A DNA stretch of 19,349 nt from DATCIH01 sp036507955 (GTDB lineage Bacteria > Bacillota > Clostridia > Clostridiales > Clostridiaceae), in the NCBI GenBank assembly GCA_036507955.1, contig DATCIH010000067.1, positions 1 through 19,349 on the forward strand, in the 5' to 3' direction. The notes under the pieces were generated by a model. That model saw nothing but the letters and a program-made list of their open reading frames with translations. It had not been told where the DNA came from and did not search any database. The translations under genes and the position numbers were made by a program. Of this stretch, positions 1 through 7,433 are shown piece by piece. Numbering within the stretch: the first letter of the stretch is position 1; every line of letters starts with the position of its first letter.

Positions 1-334
1 ATGAGATAACCGGCATCCAATTATAGCAATAAACCCCAATACCTAACTTACCCATATTTTCTATAAGGGTAATAACATCTTTTAATTCTTCTTCTCTTCC
101 TGGAAGACCAAGTTTAATTTTATCAAACCAGGAACCTTCCACGACAAGTGGAGTAATACCCATATTTAAGTATCTATTTTGCATTCTTAGCAGTGGTAGA
201 TAATCCCATGGTTTCTCATCCTCTGAGGTTACATCCCCACCACAACCAACAACTGCATAATCTACCCCTAACTGCTTAGATTGTATCATTTTGCTTTCAT
301 TTGCTCCAAAAAAATATGATATTGCTAGTTTCAT
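1..334 (-). CDS. uxuA: Mannonate dehydratase (UxuA-type), N-terminal part, runs off the window
   Basis: The first 111 residues are visible; the 3' part lies beyond base 1. The protein starts MKLAISYFFGAN and contains a GREEEL-KDV segment followed by GIGVYCYNWMPV at about residues 98-109. The CYN(F/W)MPV block is characteristic of UxuA, the TIM-barrel metal-dependent enzyme that dehydrates D-mannonate to 2-keto-3-deoxygluconate in glucuronate catabolism (cytoplasmic). The ATG at 332-334 is preceded by a strong GGAGGG site with 6-nt spacing, which fixes the start. A full enzyme is about 350 residues, so roughly a third is seen. The glycosidases upstream and the ManD-family gene at the other end of the window fit a plant-polysaccharide/uronate locus. 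The family call is from the motif; substrate specificity is not tested by this fragment. Confidence 0.8.
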   Translation of the reverse strand, partial: MKLAISYFFGANESKMIQSKQLGVDYAVVGCGGDVTSEDEKPWDYLPLLRMQNRYLNMGITPLVVEGSWFDKIKLGLPGREEELKDVITLIENMGKLGIGVYCYNWMPVIS

Positions 335-365
335 TTTATTCCCTCCTATTATGTTATTAATACCC

Positions 366-387
366 ACTTGTTATGTAAATAGCAAGT
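366..387. promoter_or_regulatory. Imperfect palindrome in the uxuA leader, possible operator
   Basis: ACTTG-(N12)-CAAGT forms a 22-nt inverted repeat with one internal mismatch (arms of 5+3 pairs around a 4-nt centre). It lies about 30 nt upstream of the uxuA start. The size and symmetry fit a LacI/GntR-type operator of a hexuronate regulator, but a leader hairpin is equally possible. The assignment is inference. Confidence 0.3.
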
Positions 388-472
388 AAACCTTTTCACT
401 ATTTGGAAAACCCTCCCCCTTTTAAATGAAATAATGACTCCTATTTAAAAATACCTCTTTATACATTTTTTT

Positions 473-503
473 TATATAACAAAAACGTAAAATAATATAA
501 CAA
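473..503 (-). promoter_or_regulatory. Putative promoter of uxuA (extended -10)
   Basis: On the minus strand TG-T-TATATA (an extended -10; hexamer at 473-478) is preceded by TTGTTA (498-503) with a long 19-nt spacer. Transcription from here would give a leader of about 130 nt before uxuA. A perfect palindrome ATCACTTAAGTGAT lies just upstream at 514-527 and could be a regulator site. Promoter matches are common in AT-rich DNA, so confidence is limited. Confidence 0.35.
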
Positions 504-553
504 ATTTGTCGAAATCACTTAAGTGATGGTTATTAAATGCCATTAAAGTTATT

Positions 554-910
554 TTATTGATTGTTTTTCTTTGTGTAAACTTCTTGGAGCATTAAATTAC
601 TGAGAAGGAATGTTTCTTTTACATTAAAATCCTGTAGTTTAATAATCTTCGTTCCCAAAATCCATGTGTTAAAAAAATCTTTTCCTTTAAATCTACCATT
701 GACTTTATCAATTTTCAATTCACCCTCATCAAACTTACTTGTTAATTGCGAGTTAAACTCATATACTACTCCATTTTGTTCTACTACATCACCATTTGTT
801 TGTTGTACATATATATCAAGCTTTGTAAACTTTATATAAGATACCATTATAAATAATAGAATAATGCTAAATACTATTATTAGTACTACTTTTGTTTTAC
901 TAATCTTCAT
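554..910 (-). CDS. Small membrane-anchored protein of unknown function
   Basis: This 118-residue protein is not recognised. A basic N-terminus (MKISKTK) is followed by one hydrophobic segment at about residues 8-27, with no lipobox cysteine, so it looks like a signal anchor. The remaining 90 residues are soluble and probably extracellular. They contain two similar stretches (GVVYEFNSQL and GDVVEQNG) and a KVNGRFKGKDFF segment, but no motif I can name. The ribosome site is weak (GAGG, 11 nt from ATG). It follows the gene ending at 989 by 78 nt on the same strand, with no clear terminator between them, so the two may be cotranscribed. Downstream lies the uxuA promoter region. A role in the envelope or in sensing is guesswork. 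Confidence 0.6.
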   Translation of the reverse strand: MKISKTKVVLIIVFSIILLFIMVSYIKFTKLDIYVQQTNGDVVEQNGVVYEFNSQLTSKFDEGELKIDKVNGRFKGKDFFNTWILGTKIIKLQDFNVKETFLLSNLMLQEVYTKKNNQ

Positions 911-988
911 TATCTTTTCATCCTCGCAAATCTCTTATTTTTAATAATAATAAAAAGCTAATAAAACCTTGATTGTTATAGTTCATAT

Positions 989-1618
989 TTATTTGTTTTC
1001 TAAAATCCATTTTATAGCCAAAACAGCTTTAGTTCCTTGCTTTGTACTAGCTGGAATACATAAAATCATATTCTCTGTGTTTACTCTAAATTTTTCGAGT
1101 AATTTGTTGTCTTGCAGGTTGATACCATAAAAACCTTTAGCTGTTGTTCCTTGAAGTTCTTCTATTTTTATACCAGATAAATCTATACCTTTTAGTTTAT
1201 CAAGCCTTAAAAATGCGCCTTGCTTCTGAAAAACATCATAATCACTTTTGTTTAAAATCAATAGATCTATTACATTTGCACTTAATTCTGCTATGAATTT
1301 TTGCAAATATTGAGCAGATGCATCGTCATTTCCACCTGTTAAGCTTCCAGATGACATAATATCCACCAAGGCACTTTGCTTCTTCGTTGGATTTTTTATA
1401 ACTATTGGGGTAAGGGTTTTTTTTAGCTTCTCAATGCTATCTCCATCCACGCTACTTCCAATTATAGTCAAATTAAATTCATAGTTGATTTTTGTAATTT
1501 GTCCATGAATAAATGAAACCAACCCTATTAAAACCATTATAGTCACTATTATTTGTATTTTATAGTAATCCCAGATATATTGGATCTTACCTTTTCTAGT
1601 CATTTTATAATCAGCCAT
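989..1618 (-). CDS. Membrane-anchored protein of unknown function (YIWDYYK N-terminus)
   Basis: The 209-residue protein has a short basic cytoplasmic N-terminus with the segment YIWDYYK at about residues 14-20, then one transmembrane helix at about 21-43, then a soluble outer domain of about 165 residues with alternating strands and helices. I have the impression that similar single-anchor proteins with a Y(I/F)WDYYK motif occur in clostridia, but I cannot name a function. The ribosome site AAAGGGGTGG precedes the ATG. An extended -10 promoter (TG-A-TATAAT, 1656-1664) lies about 40 nt upstream, immediately after the terminator of the preceding structured element, so the gene probably has its own promoter. 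It may form a two-gene unit with the anchored protein at 554-910. Confidence 0.65.
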   Translation of the reverse strand: MADYKMTRKGKIQYIWDYYKIQIIVTIMVLIGLVSFIHGQITKINYEFNLTIIGSSVDGDSIEKLKKTLTPIVIKNPTKKQSALVDIMSSGSLTGGNDDASAQYLQKFIAELSANVIDLLILNKSDYDVFQKQGAFLRLDKLKGIDLSGIKIEELQGTTAKGFYGINLQDNKLLEKFRVNTENMILCIPASTKQGTKAVLAIKWILENK

Positions 1619-1655
1619 TATACTCCACCCCTTTAAGATGTGAAAACATTTATTA

Positions 1656-1664
1656 ATTATATCA
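1656..1664 (-). promoter_or_regulatory. Extended -10 promoter of the gene at 989-1618
   Basis: The minus strand reads TG-A-TATAAT, a full extended -10. The position 17 nt upstream is occupied by the end of the terminator T-tract rather than a good -35 hexamer. The same layout (T-tract, 17 nt, TG-N-TATAAT) occurs before the kinase gene at 14858-14866. Confidence 0.55.
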
Positions 1665-1673
1665 CATTTTCAG

Positions 1674-1702
1674 ATAAAAAAAACACCAGTACAAAACTGG
1701 TG
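1674..1702 (-). terminator. Rho-independent terminator after the GH2 gene
   Basis: CACCAGT (1684-1690) pairs perfectly with ACTGGTG (1696-1702) around a 5-nt loop. Read leftward the stem is followed by a run of eight or more T residues (plus-strand A-tract from about 1675). It terminates minus-strand transcription coming from the glycosidase gene. Confidence 0.85.
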
Positions 1703-1797
1703 TAAAAGTAAATATATTTATAGGGGAATCTTATATATTCATCATAACTCCCATATATGACTTTCATGTGACTAATATGTTAATTATTTATGAACAC
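1674..1797 (-). repeat. Structured intergenic element, copy 3 (diverged)
   Basis: This is a diverged copy of the tandem element at 14878-15169, in the same orientation. Shared landmarks in order on the plus strand are: an A-tract, a CACCAG...CT(A/G)GTG hairpin, an AT-rich stretch, TATAGG(A/G)G, ATATA, a TAAC block, CTAATATG, and TATGAACA. It begins about 30 nt after the stop of the GH2 gene and ends about 57 nt before the next start. The terminator hairpin at 1684-1702 is part of it. Similarity was judged by eye. Confidence 0.6.
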
Positions 1798-1825
1798 TAC
1801 ATCTAATTATTTTATTAAAGAACTA

Positions 1826-4048
1826 TTATAGATTAAGAATATTATGGTTAATAATAGCTCTATCTTTACTTGTTGGTCTATAAACTAGATAATACTCTGA
1901 ACCCAGCCCAGGTTGTTCTGAGATTCTCAATACTAGCTTCATTTCCATATCTGACCTATCCGGCAAATTATATCTTACAATCGGTCCTGTAAAATTTTTA
2001 TTAGGTTCTATGTCCGGAAATTCCCACTTTAATATCTTAATTTCTTCTTCTCCGAAATACAAAAATATGTCCATTTGTCCACCTTTTACTTTTAAGGGTG
2101 AATCATTAAGTATATAGATTTCTGGATTAAATAGCTCTCCAGGTTTCCAGCAGAATTTAGAAATTCTTGCGCTACATAATACAGGCCTGCAGGATGCTTT
2201 TACAGCATAATATGCAGGTTTTGGCTTGGCTCTCCAGCTAATAATACTGTTATTTGCAGCTGTTGGCCAAGGTTCATTATAGCACCAGTTTAAAGCCATG
2301 GAACATTTTGGTTTTTGCCTTCTTGCTTCCTCAAAAATACACTTATACCCTTCACTTTGTAATATCTGACCTCTTTGAATAAGTTCTTCCAGACTATTAC
2401 TTTCCCCAAAATAATATTTGATTAAGTCCGGCATCAACCAAGTATCTTCTAAAAAAGTATTAAAACCATGATGCGTTTCCCAAGTAGTTCCAGGTCTAGG
2501 TGGAAATAGTTCTTCCTTTGGTATTATACTTTGGAGTATTTCAAGAGATGCTGGACTTGGACATCCAAATTCAGTATAAGCTGTGTTTGAGGCCTTAGCC
2601 ATAGCTTGAAACACATCTTCTCCAGCTTCAGAACGGAATACATAATTTCCATGAGCCATTCCCATAAGTGGGGAAGTCATTAAAAAAGGTCTATTCGGAT
2701 CAAGGTCATAACAGTTTTTGTTTAAAAGCCTAAGTGCCAAAGATTGATCTGTCATTCTAGACCAGGAATTAAAAAGTTCATTTCCTCCGCACCATAAAAC
2801 AACAGATGGATGGGGCTTAAGCCTTTTGATAATTGCTTTTGATTCCTCATCTAATACTTTAAGGTAATGAGGTGTACCTTCATATTCATTGCATGCCAAA
2901 GGAAATTCCTGCCATACCATTATTCCCAGCTCATCACAAATCTCAAAAAAACTATCTTTATTTATTATTCCCCCTCCCCAGGAGCGAAACATATTCATAT
3001 TTCCTTCTTTTGCTAGATTTATCAAGGGATAATAAGTATCCTTTGTTATGACCCCAGGAAATATTTCCGGATTTACCCAGTTAGAGCCTTTACAAAATAT
3101 TGCTATTCCGTTTACCTGTAGGGTTATTGGAGGATTACTTCGACTTTTAGGAAATTCATTAGGATAATCCCAAGCTCCTTCATGCATAACTAGTTTTATT
3201 TTTCTAAACCCAATTCTAGATTCTTTTTTATCTATAACTACTCTAGTATTATTCAAAAGTTCTATTTTTAATCTATAAAGAGTTGCCTCCCCTTGACCAT
3301 TTGGCCACCACAATTCTGGAGACTGTAAATCATAGGAAATTTTCATGGCTCTACTTGTAACCTCAGTGATATTTTCCATAACTAAATTATCTTGTTTATC
3401 AAAAAGGTTACATCTAACAAAACATTTTCCTACCTGATTCAAATTAATATCTATATTTACATTTGCTATAGTAAAATCACTATTTAATTCATAGGTAACT
3501 TCTGCATCCTTTATATGGAATTCCTTTCGAATTTCCATATAGGTTTCATCCCATATGCCTAAAGGAATAAGTCTTGGATGCCAGTCCCAACCATAGCTAC
3601 AAGCGGGCTTGCAACTTTGATCTGCTTCTGCTCTGCTGCTTTCTGCCTTTACTTTTTTTGGAGCTGGAAATATTAATACTTCTAATTCTTCTCCGCCTCT
3701 TATAATAGTGGTTAAATCTATCTCCACAGGAGTAAACATACCTTCCTGCTTATGGATAATTTTATTGTTAAGCTTAATAATAAATTTATAATCTATCCCC
3801 TTGCATACAAAATATACTCTTTCTTTTTCTTCTAAGTCAGGGAATTCAAGCTTTGTTATATAGGACCAATATACATCTTCCATCCAACCATAATCTTTGT
3901 AATTGTCCCCATATGTATAGCTACCATAGCCCTTTGCTTTTGCCCAATCCAATTGTACTGCCCCAGGGACTGTAGCAACAACCCTATTTTCTACAGGCAT
4001 ATCTTTTTCTTTAGTAAAGCCTACTGTCCATTCTAATGCTTTCTTCAT
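1826..4048 (-). CDS. Glycoside hydrolase family 2, beta-mannosidase type
   Basis: The 740-residue product has no signal peptide, so it should act in the cytoplasm on imported oligosaccharides. It shows the GH2 layout: N-terminal jelly-roll sugar-binding domain (about 1-180, with SYGWDWHPRL at 151-160), an immunoglobulin-like domain (about 180-290, WWPNGQGEATLY) and a TIM barrel from about 300. The barrel has the acid/base Glu in WCGGNE (Glu424) and the probable nucleophile in YTEFGCPSP (Glu493); both key residues are present. GWDW and the general order resemble beta-mannosidases, but related GH2 enzymes act on other beta-linked sugars, so the substrate is not settled. It is somewhat short for beta-mannosidases (about 820-850 residues), mainly at the C-terminus. 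ATG follows GGAGGG at 8 nt. It lies downstream of the GH78 gene and the apiosidase-like remnant in the same direction. Confidence 0.85.
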   Translation of the reverse strand: MKKALEWTVGFTKEKDMPVENRVVATVPGAVQLDWAKAKGYGSYTYGDNYKDYGWMEDVYWSYITKLEFPDLEEKERVYFVCKGIDYKFIIKLNNKIIHKQEGMFTPVEIDLTTIIRGGEELEVLIFPAPKKVKAESSRAEADQSCKPACSYGWDWHPRLIPLGIWDETYMEIRKEFHIKDAEVTYELNSDFTIANVNIDINLNQVGKCFVRCNLFDKQDNLVMENITEVTSRAMKISYDLQSPELWWPNGQGEATLYRLKIELLNNTRVVIDKKESRIGFRKIKLVMHEGAWDYPNEFPKSRSNPPITLQVNGIAIFCKGSNWVNPEIFPGVITKDTYYPLINLAKEGNMNMFRSWGGGIINKDSFFEICDELGIMVWQEFPLACNEYEGTPHYLKVLDEESKAIIKRLKPHPSVVLWCGGNELFNSWSRMTDQSLALRLLNKNCYDLDPNRPFLMTSPLMGMAHGNYVFRSEAGEDVFQAMAKASNTAYTEFGCPSPASLEILQSIIPKEELFPPRPGTTWETHHGFNTFLEDTWLMPDLIKYYFGESNSLEELIQRGQILQSEGYKCIFEEARRQKPKCSMALNWCYNEPWPTAANNSIISWRAKPKPAYYAVKASCRPVLCSARISKFCWKPGELFNPEIYILNDSPLKVKGGQMDIFLYFGEEEIKILKWEFPDIEPNKNFTGPIVRYNLPDRSDMEMKLVLRISEQPGLGSEYYLVYRPTSKDRAIINHNILNL

Positions 4049-4099
4049 TATATTGCCCTCCGTTTAAAATCAATTATTTCTTTTACAAGAATATTATTT

Positions 4100-4468
4100 T
4101 TATATTAAAAGTCCAGGTGTAGCATAATTATAGCTAGAATCATCTAGCACCAAAACCCAGTCATTATTTCTTCCGCTGGAGGGAGGAACAAAACTTTGAA
4201 TCCCTATATTTAGATATTCTCCAGCAGGTGTAGCTGTGCCCTTCCTTGGGTCATACCAGTTGGCCTTCACCTTCTCTCTTGATATTCTTCCCATATTAGT
4301 ATCAAAATCATCAAAATACCCATTATTAGGATTGAAGCCTATAGTTAAATGCTTTCCCTCATCCCCTTCCTTAATGCCCGCTGCCATCTCGTTTGTCACG
4401 TTAAAATGTCTCTTAGTTCTAAGTTCTCTATCTCCATCTAAAATCCATATTATATTTATTTTATTCTT
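4100..4468 (-). pseudogene. Remnant of a DUF4038/apiosidase-like glycosidase
   Basis: Read leftward from 4468, an open frame without a usable ATG gives NIIWILDGDRE, then MAAGIKEGDEGKHL, then DTNMGRIS, and after that directly WYDPRKGTATPAGEY and DWVLVLDD. The first parts match the end of a DUF4038 (GH140-like) catalytic barrel. The last part matches the C-terminal Collagen_bind_2-type domain that follows it in these proteins. The N-terminal half of the barrel is missing, and so is the roughly 100+ residue stretch that should separate DTNM from WYDPR, so the gene has lost its start and an internal, in-frame block. A GTG at 4399 could start a 99-residue peptide, but it would lack the active site. 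It sits between GH78 and GH2 genes, where a pectin side-chain enzyme would belong. Family identity is from remembered motifs. Confidence 0.65.
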
Positions 4469-4479
4469 TTAACGTCCTC

Positions 4480-4587
4480 CTAATCATTTTCCATAGGTTC
4501 TTGCATTTTTTTCTTTAAAAATTTCAGCACCTTTACCCCAGCATTAGTTACTCTTAAGCCATCCATTTCTGCCAAAGCGAGTACCAT
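4480..4587 (-). other. Short open frame with good ribosome site, unrecognised remnant
   Basis: A strong AAAGGAGG (4588-4595) abuts ATG (4585-4587); a TTG at 4573-4575 in the same frame has better spacing. The frame runs 35 codons (31 from the TTG) and stops inside a second AGGAGG (4476-4481), which in turn precedes the DUF4038 remnant. The peptide ends in a lysine-rich helix-like stretch (KVLKFLKKKMQEPMEND). I do not recognise it. It is probably the residue of a deleted gene, or the old 5' end of the glycosidase, not a functional product. Confidence 0.3.
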
Positions 4588-4679
4588 CCTCCTTTATTAT
4601 AAATCTTTTATTATTACTACTTTTAAAGATTGTACATTGTCCATTTAATAAATCTCACTTTACAAAATATAAGAGCTAA

Positions 4680-6740
4680 TTAAATTTCATAATTAATTGA
4701 AACTTCTTTATTAAGCACTAATAATTCTAATTCATATATATTGTCACCTATATACTTTACTACCCCATCTTGAGAGGTTGGTTCAGTGCTACTTGCAAAC
4801 CTTAAATAAGCCTTACCACCAGGAATCTTAACTTTTATGGTATTCTTATCCTTGTATATGTATACATTTCCTTTTGCTGTTGGAACTTCGCCTTCTATCC
4901 ACTCTAGACCTCCTAATTTTGGGGCAATCTCAAAGCTTTCATAGCCAGGAGTTAAGGGTTTTACTCCCAAAAAATATTTTCCTAAAAGGTATAGAGGACT
5001 TGCTCCCCAACCATGGCACAAGCTTTTCCCAAAAGGCCTGCCATAGAAGGCATACTGTTCTTCTCCTTTTAATGCTGGATCATAGGCTTCCCAAAAGGAG
5101 GTGGCACCCAAGTTAATCATGCCTCCCCAATAATCCAATATTTCTTTCATTGCATAATCTGATTCACCAATCTGACAAAGCGCACTTAGTTCATAGAATC
5201 TCATATATGGCGTGGTTATTTTCTGTATATTATCATTAAGGAGTACATTATTTTTTATTGCTACTTGTTGTTTGCTATCAAGATAATCAAATAACAAGGC
5301 AAAAACACTTGGATATTTAGTTACTTTATCTAAAACCTTACCTTCTACCCTATTATGAAGTAAAACTTCTTTATCTTTATCCCAAAATAATTGAAAAGTT
5401 TTAAGCTTAATCTCCTCAGCAATTTTCCCATATATTTTTTCCCTTTTAAAATCCTTCATCATATGAGCAGTTTCTTCCATAACAAATAGGCTTTTAATTA
5501 GTAGCAACTGTTCTGTGCTAACTTCGCCTCTATTATCAATTTCTGCCCAATCCACATAAGTCCAATCTGATCCTTGCCCTTCAACAAGCCCATCTTTATT
5601 CAATCTACTAAGACAAAAATCCATTAAAGATACCATTTTATCATAATTATTTTCTATAAATTCACAGCTTCCACTATATAGATATAAATCATTAATTCCT
5701 ATAAACCAGTAAAAGGAGTAATCTACTATTCTATTTACGTTAGAATCTGTTGGTTCTTTTCCTCTTAAGGCTATATAACTTCTCTTTACTACATCCAAAT
5801 CATAGAAGGTATAATAATTCATTAAAGCAGTTTGAATAGTATCTCCACACCATACCCAGCGGTCTCTTTTGATTCCATCTAATAAAAATTCCCTTGTATT
5901 AAGCTGAAGGGTATACATGGCTGTTTCCCATATTTTATTTAACATTTCATTGGAACTTTTGAAGTTACCTTTATATTCTAAAGGAAGAAATTCGTATAAG
6001 GCCTCTAAACCATCAAATTCAACAGTTTTATCAAAAACTACATTTATGAATCTGAAGGCTCTGGATTTTGAAAGTGGATAGTCCTCACTTACTCCATTAT
6101 CAATGTTTATATCATCAAAAACTTCACAGTATTTTGAAGATAAGGCTTCTTCTTTGGATTCGCCATAATATATACTTACCTTACCATTTCCTTTAATACT
6201 CTTTAATATTACATATCCAAAGGTTTCCTTGCCAAAATCATATAACGTAGAGTTATCCTTAACCTCTATTAATTTACTATATATTTTTTCTGTTGAAAGC
6301 TTGAATTGAGAGGGCTTGTCTGTAGATGAATTAAAATTCCAGCATCCAACTACTTCAGATTTCATCTCGCTTATACTAGCTTCCCAGGAACTATCACTTC
6401 CAATTTCATTTGCTTCTACATATATAGTTGGAAAGGTGTTAGGATTATAAACTTTTACATTAATAATGTGATGACCTTTGGTAACTAAATAGTTTTTGAT
6501 ATCACTATATATAATTTTGCCATCAATTTCAAAATAATAATCTCCCTCAGCATATATAGTAATTGAGTCATCCATCTTTAAATCACATTCTTTTCTAAAC
6601 CTAACAGATTTATATGCAGCGTCTAATCTCCAAAATGGTGGGTAAACCCTTCCTCTTTCTTCTCTTAGTACAGAAATCTTTTCATGAAGCCAAATTTCAA
6701 AATCTCCAGGATACCATATCCAAGTTACTTGATTAATCAT
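4680..6740 (-). CDS. Alpha-L-rhamnosidase-type glycoside hydrolase (GH78)
   Basis: The 686-residue protein has no signal peptide and is probably cytoplasmic. A beta-rich N-terminal part (about 1-250) precedes an (alpha/alpha)6 barrel. The barrel carries the GH78 block DGIKRDRWVWCGD at 288-300 and ATSFWE at 546-551 (Glu551, the position of the general base). A C-terminal sandwich has the usual GVKPLTPGY and VPTAKG segments. Many characterised GH78 enzymes have RDE in the first block; here it reads RDR, a variant I believe is common in bacterial paralogues, so strict rhamnosidase activity is not certain. The family releases terminal L-rhamnose from rhamnogalacturonan or glycosides. ATG follows AAGGAGG by 6 nt. 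It is the first gene of a leftward run of glycosidase genes and is divergent from the germination locus. Confidence 0.85.
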   Translation of the reverse strand: MINQVTWIWYPGDFEIWLHEKISVLREERGRVYPPFWRLDAAYKSVRFRKECDLKMDDSITIYAEGDYYFEIDGKIIYSDIKNYLVTKGHHIINVKVYNPNTFPTIYVEANEIGSDSSWEASISEMKSEVVGCWNFNSSTDKPSQFKLSTEKIYSKLIEVKDNSTLYDFGKETFGYVILKSIKGNGKVSIYYGESKEEALSSKYCEVFDDINIDNGVSEDYPLSKSRAFRFINVVFDKTVEFDGLEALYEFLPLEYKGNFKSSNEMLNKIWETAMYTLQLNTREFLLDGIKRDRWVWCGDTIQTALMNYYTFYDLDVVKRSYIALRGKEPTDSNVNRIVDYSFYWFIGINDLYLYSGSCEFIENNYDKMVSLMDFCLSRLNKDGLVEGQGSDWTYVDWAEIDNRGEVSTEQLLLIKSLFVMEETAHMMKDFKREKIYGKIAEEIKLKTFQLFWDKDKEVLLHNRVEGKVLDKVTKYPSVFALLFDYLDSKQQVAIKNNVLLNDNIQKITTPYMRFYELSALCQIGESDYAMKEILDYWGGMINLGATSFWEAYDPALKGEEQYAFYGRPFGKSLCHGWGASPLYLLGKYFLGVKPLTPGYESFEIAPKLGGLEWIEGEVPTAKGNVYIYKDKNTIKVKIPGGKAYLRFASSTEPTSQDGVVKYIGDNIYELELLVLNKEVSINYEI

Positions 6741-6838
6741 TAAATCCCTCCTTATGTCAATAATTTATATAATTCGATATAAAACAAATTATCCCTTCAA
6801 ATTATTTTAATTTTAAGAGAAACCACTTATATGGAATT

Positions 6839-6869
6839 TGTATATTTAACTTTATTTTTATACATACTA
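6839..6869 (+). promoter_or_regulatory. Sigma-G-like (forespore) promoter of the germination locus
   Basis: TGTATA (6839-6844) and CATACTA (6863-6869) are separated by 18 nt. CATACTA is the textbook -10 of sigma-G (and close to sigma-F) and TGTATA fits its -35. Germinant receptor operons are known sigma-G targets, and this site lies directly upstream of the CBO0543/ger genes with the correct direction. The predicted start of transcription (about 6876) precedes the ribosome site at 6886-6892. Confidence 0.7.
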
Positions 6870-6885
6870 AATTTATTAAGTTTTC

Positions 6886-6892
6886 AAAGGAG
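6886..6892 (+). promoter_or_regulatory. Ribosome binding site that sets the start at 6900
   Basis: AAAGGAG stands 7 nt before the ATG at 6900-6902. The earlier in-frame ATG at 6831 has no ribosome site and lies upstream of the -35 box, so the 23 extra residues it would add are not translated from this promoter. Confidence 0.75.
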
Positions 6893-6899
6893 AAGTACA

Positions 6900-7433
6900 A
6901 TGCTTTTTGCTGTTTCAGAAATGCCTAAATCTGTAAGAATTCAAGAGTACTTGACTTCTATTCACATAGATGATTGGATAAAACAGGACTTATTCAATTT
7001 CAGATGGTGCCTCTTACTTAGTTTAATTATTGTGGCTTTACTTATTTGGTGGAAGTTACTAGACAAAGCTAGACTACCTGAAATTTTCCTATACGTTGTA
7101 CTTATAACTATAATAGTACTTGGAATAGTTGAGTATGGAGATGAATTGGTACTCTGGGATTACCCAACGGATATAATTCCTATATTCCCACCTCTTACAT
7201 CAATAAATTTAGTAATTTTACCTTTAATATATTCCTTAACATATCAATATTTTAAGACAAGAAAAAGCTTTATATGGGCGACTTTAATAATAACATCTAT
7301 AATTTGTTTTATCATAGAGCCAATCTTTGTATGGCTAAGCCTCTATGAGCTAGTCCACTGGAAATATTATTTTAGTCGTATCTTGAGCATATCGCTAACC
7401 CTAGCTTACTCCAAATTCTTTGTGATAAATTAA
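6900..7433 (+). CDS. CBO0543-family integral membrane protein with an altered C-terminus
   Basis: From the ATG at 6900 the product has 177 residues and several hydrophobic helices. Conserved features of the CBO0543 family are seen: LWDYPTDIIPIFPPL in the middle and EPIFVWLSLYELVHWKYYFS near the end. The function of this family is unknown; it is common in spore formers. After WKYYFS (about base 7375) the expected last helix is missing. The frame instead runs through the start of the gerA fragment in the wrong phase and stops at 7431-7433. It therefore looks like the upstream side of a deletion that joined this gene to a 5'-truncated gerA. It may still insert in the membrane. The sigma-G-like promoter upstream suggests forespore expression. 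Confidence 0.65.
   Translation: MLFAVSEMPKSVRIQEYLTSIHIDDWIKQDLFNFRWCLLLSLIIVALLIWWKLLDKARLPEIFLYVVLITIIVLGIVEYGDELVLWDYPTDIIPIFPPLTSINLVILPLIYSLTYQYFKTRKSFIWATLIITSIICFIIEPIFVWLSLYELVHWKYYFSRILSISLTLAYSKFFVIN

Noticed and set aside
4236..5116. Plus-strand open frames opposite the DUF4038 remnant and the GH78 gene
   Set aside because: These are shadows of coding sequence on the other strand, with no ribosome site and no recognisable domain.
6831..6899. Upstream ATG at 6831 as the start of the CBO0543 gene
   Set aside because: It lies before the sigma-G -35 box and has no ribosome site, whereas 6900 has AAAGGAG at 7 nt.
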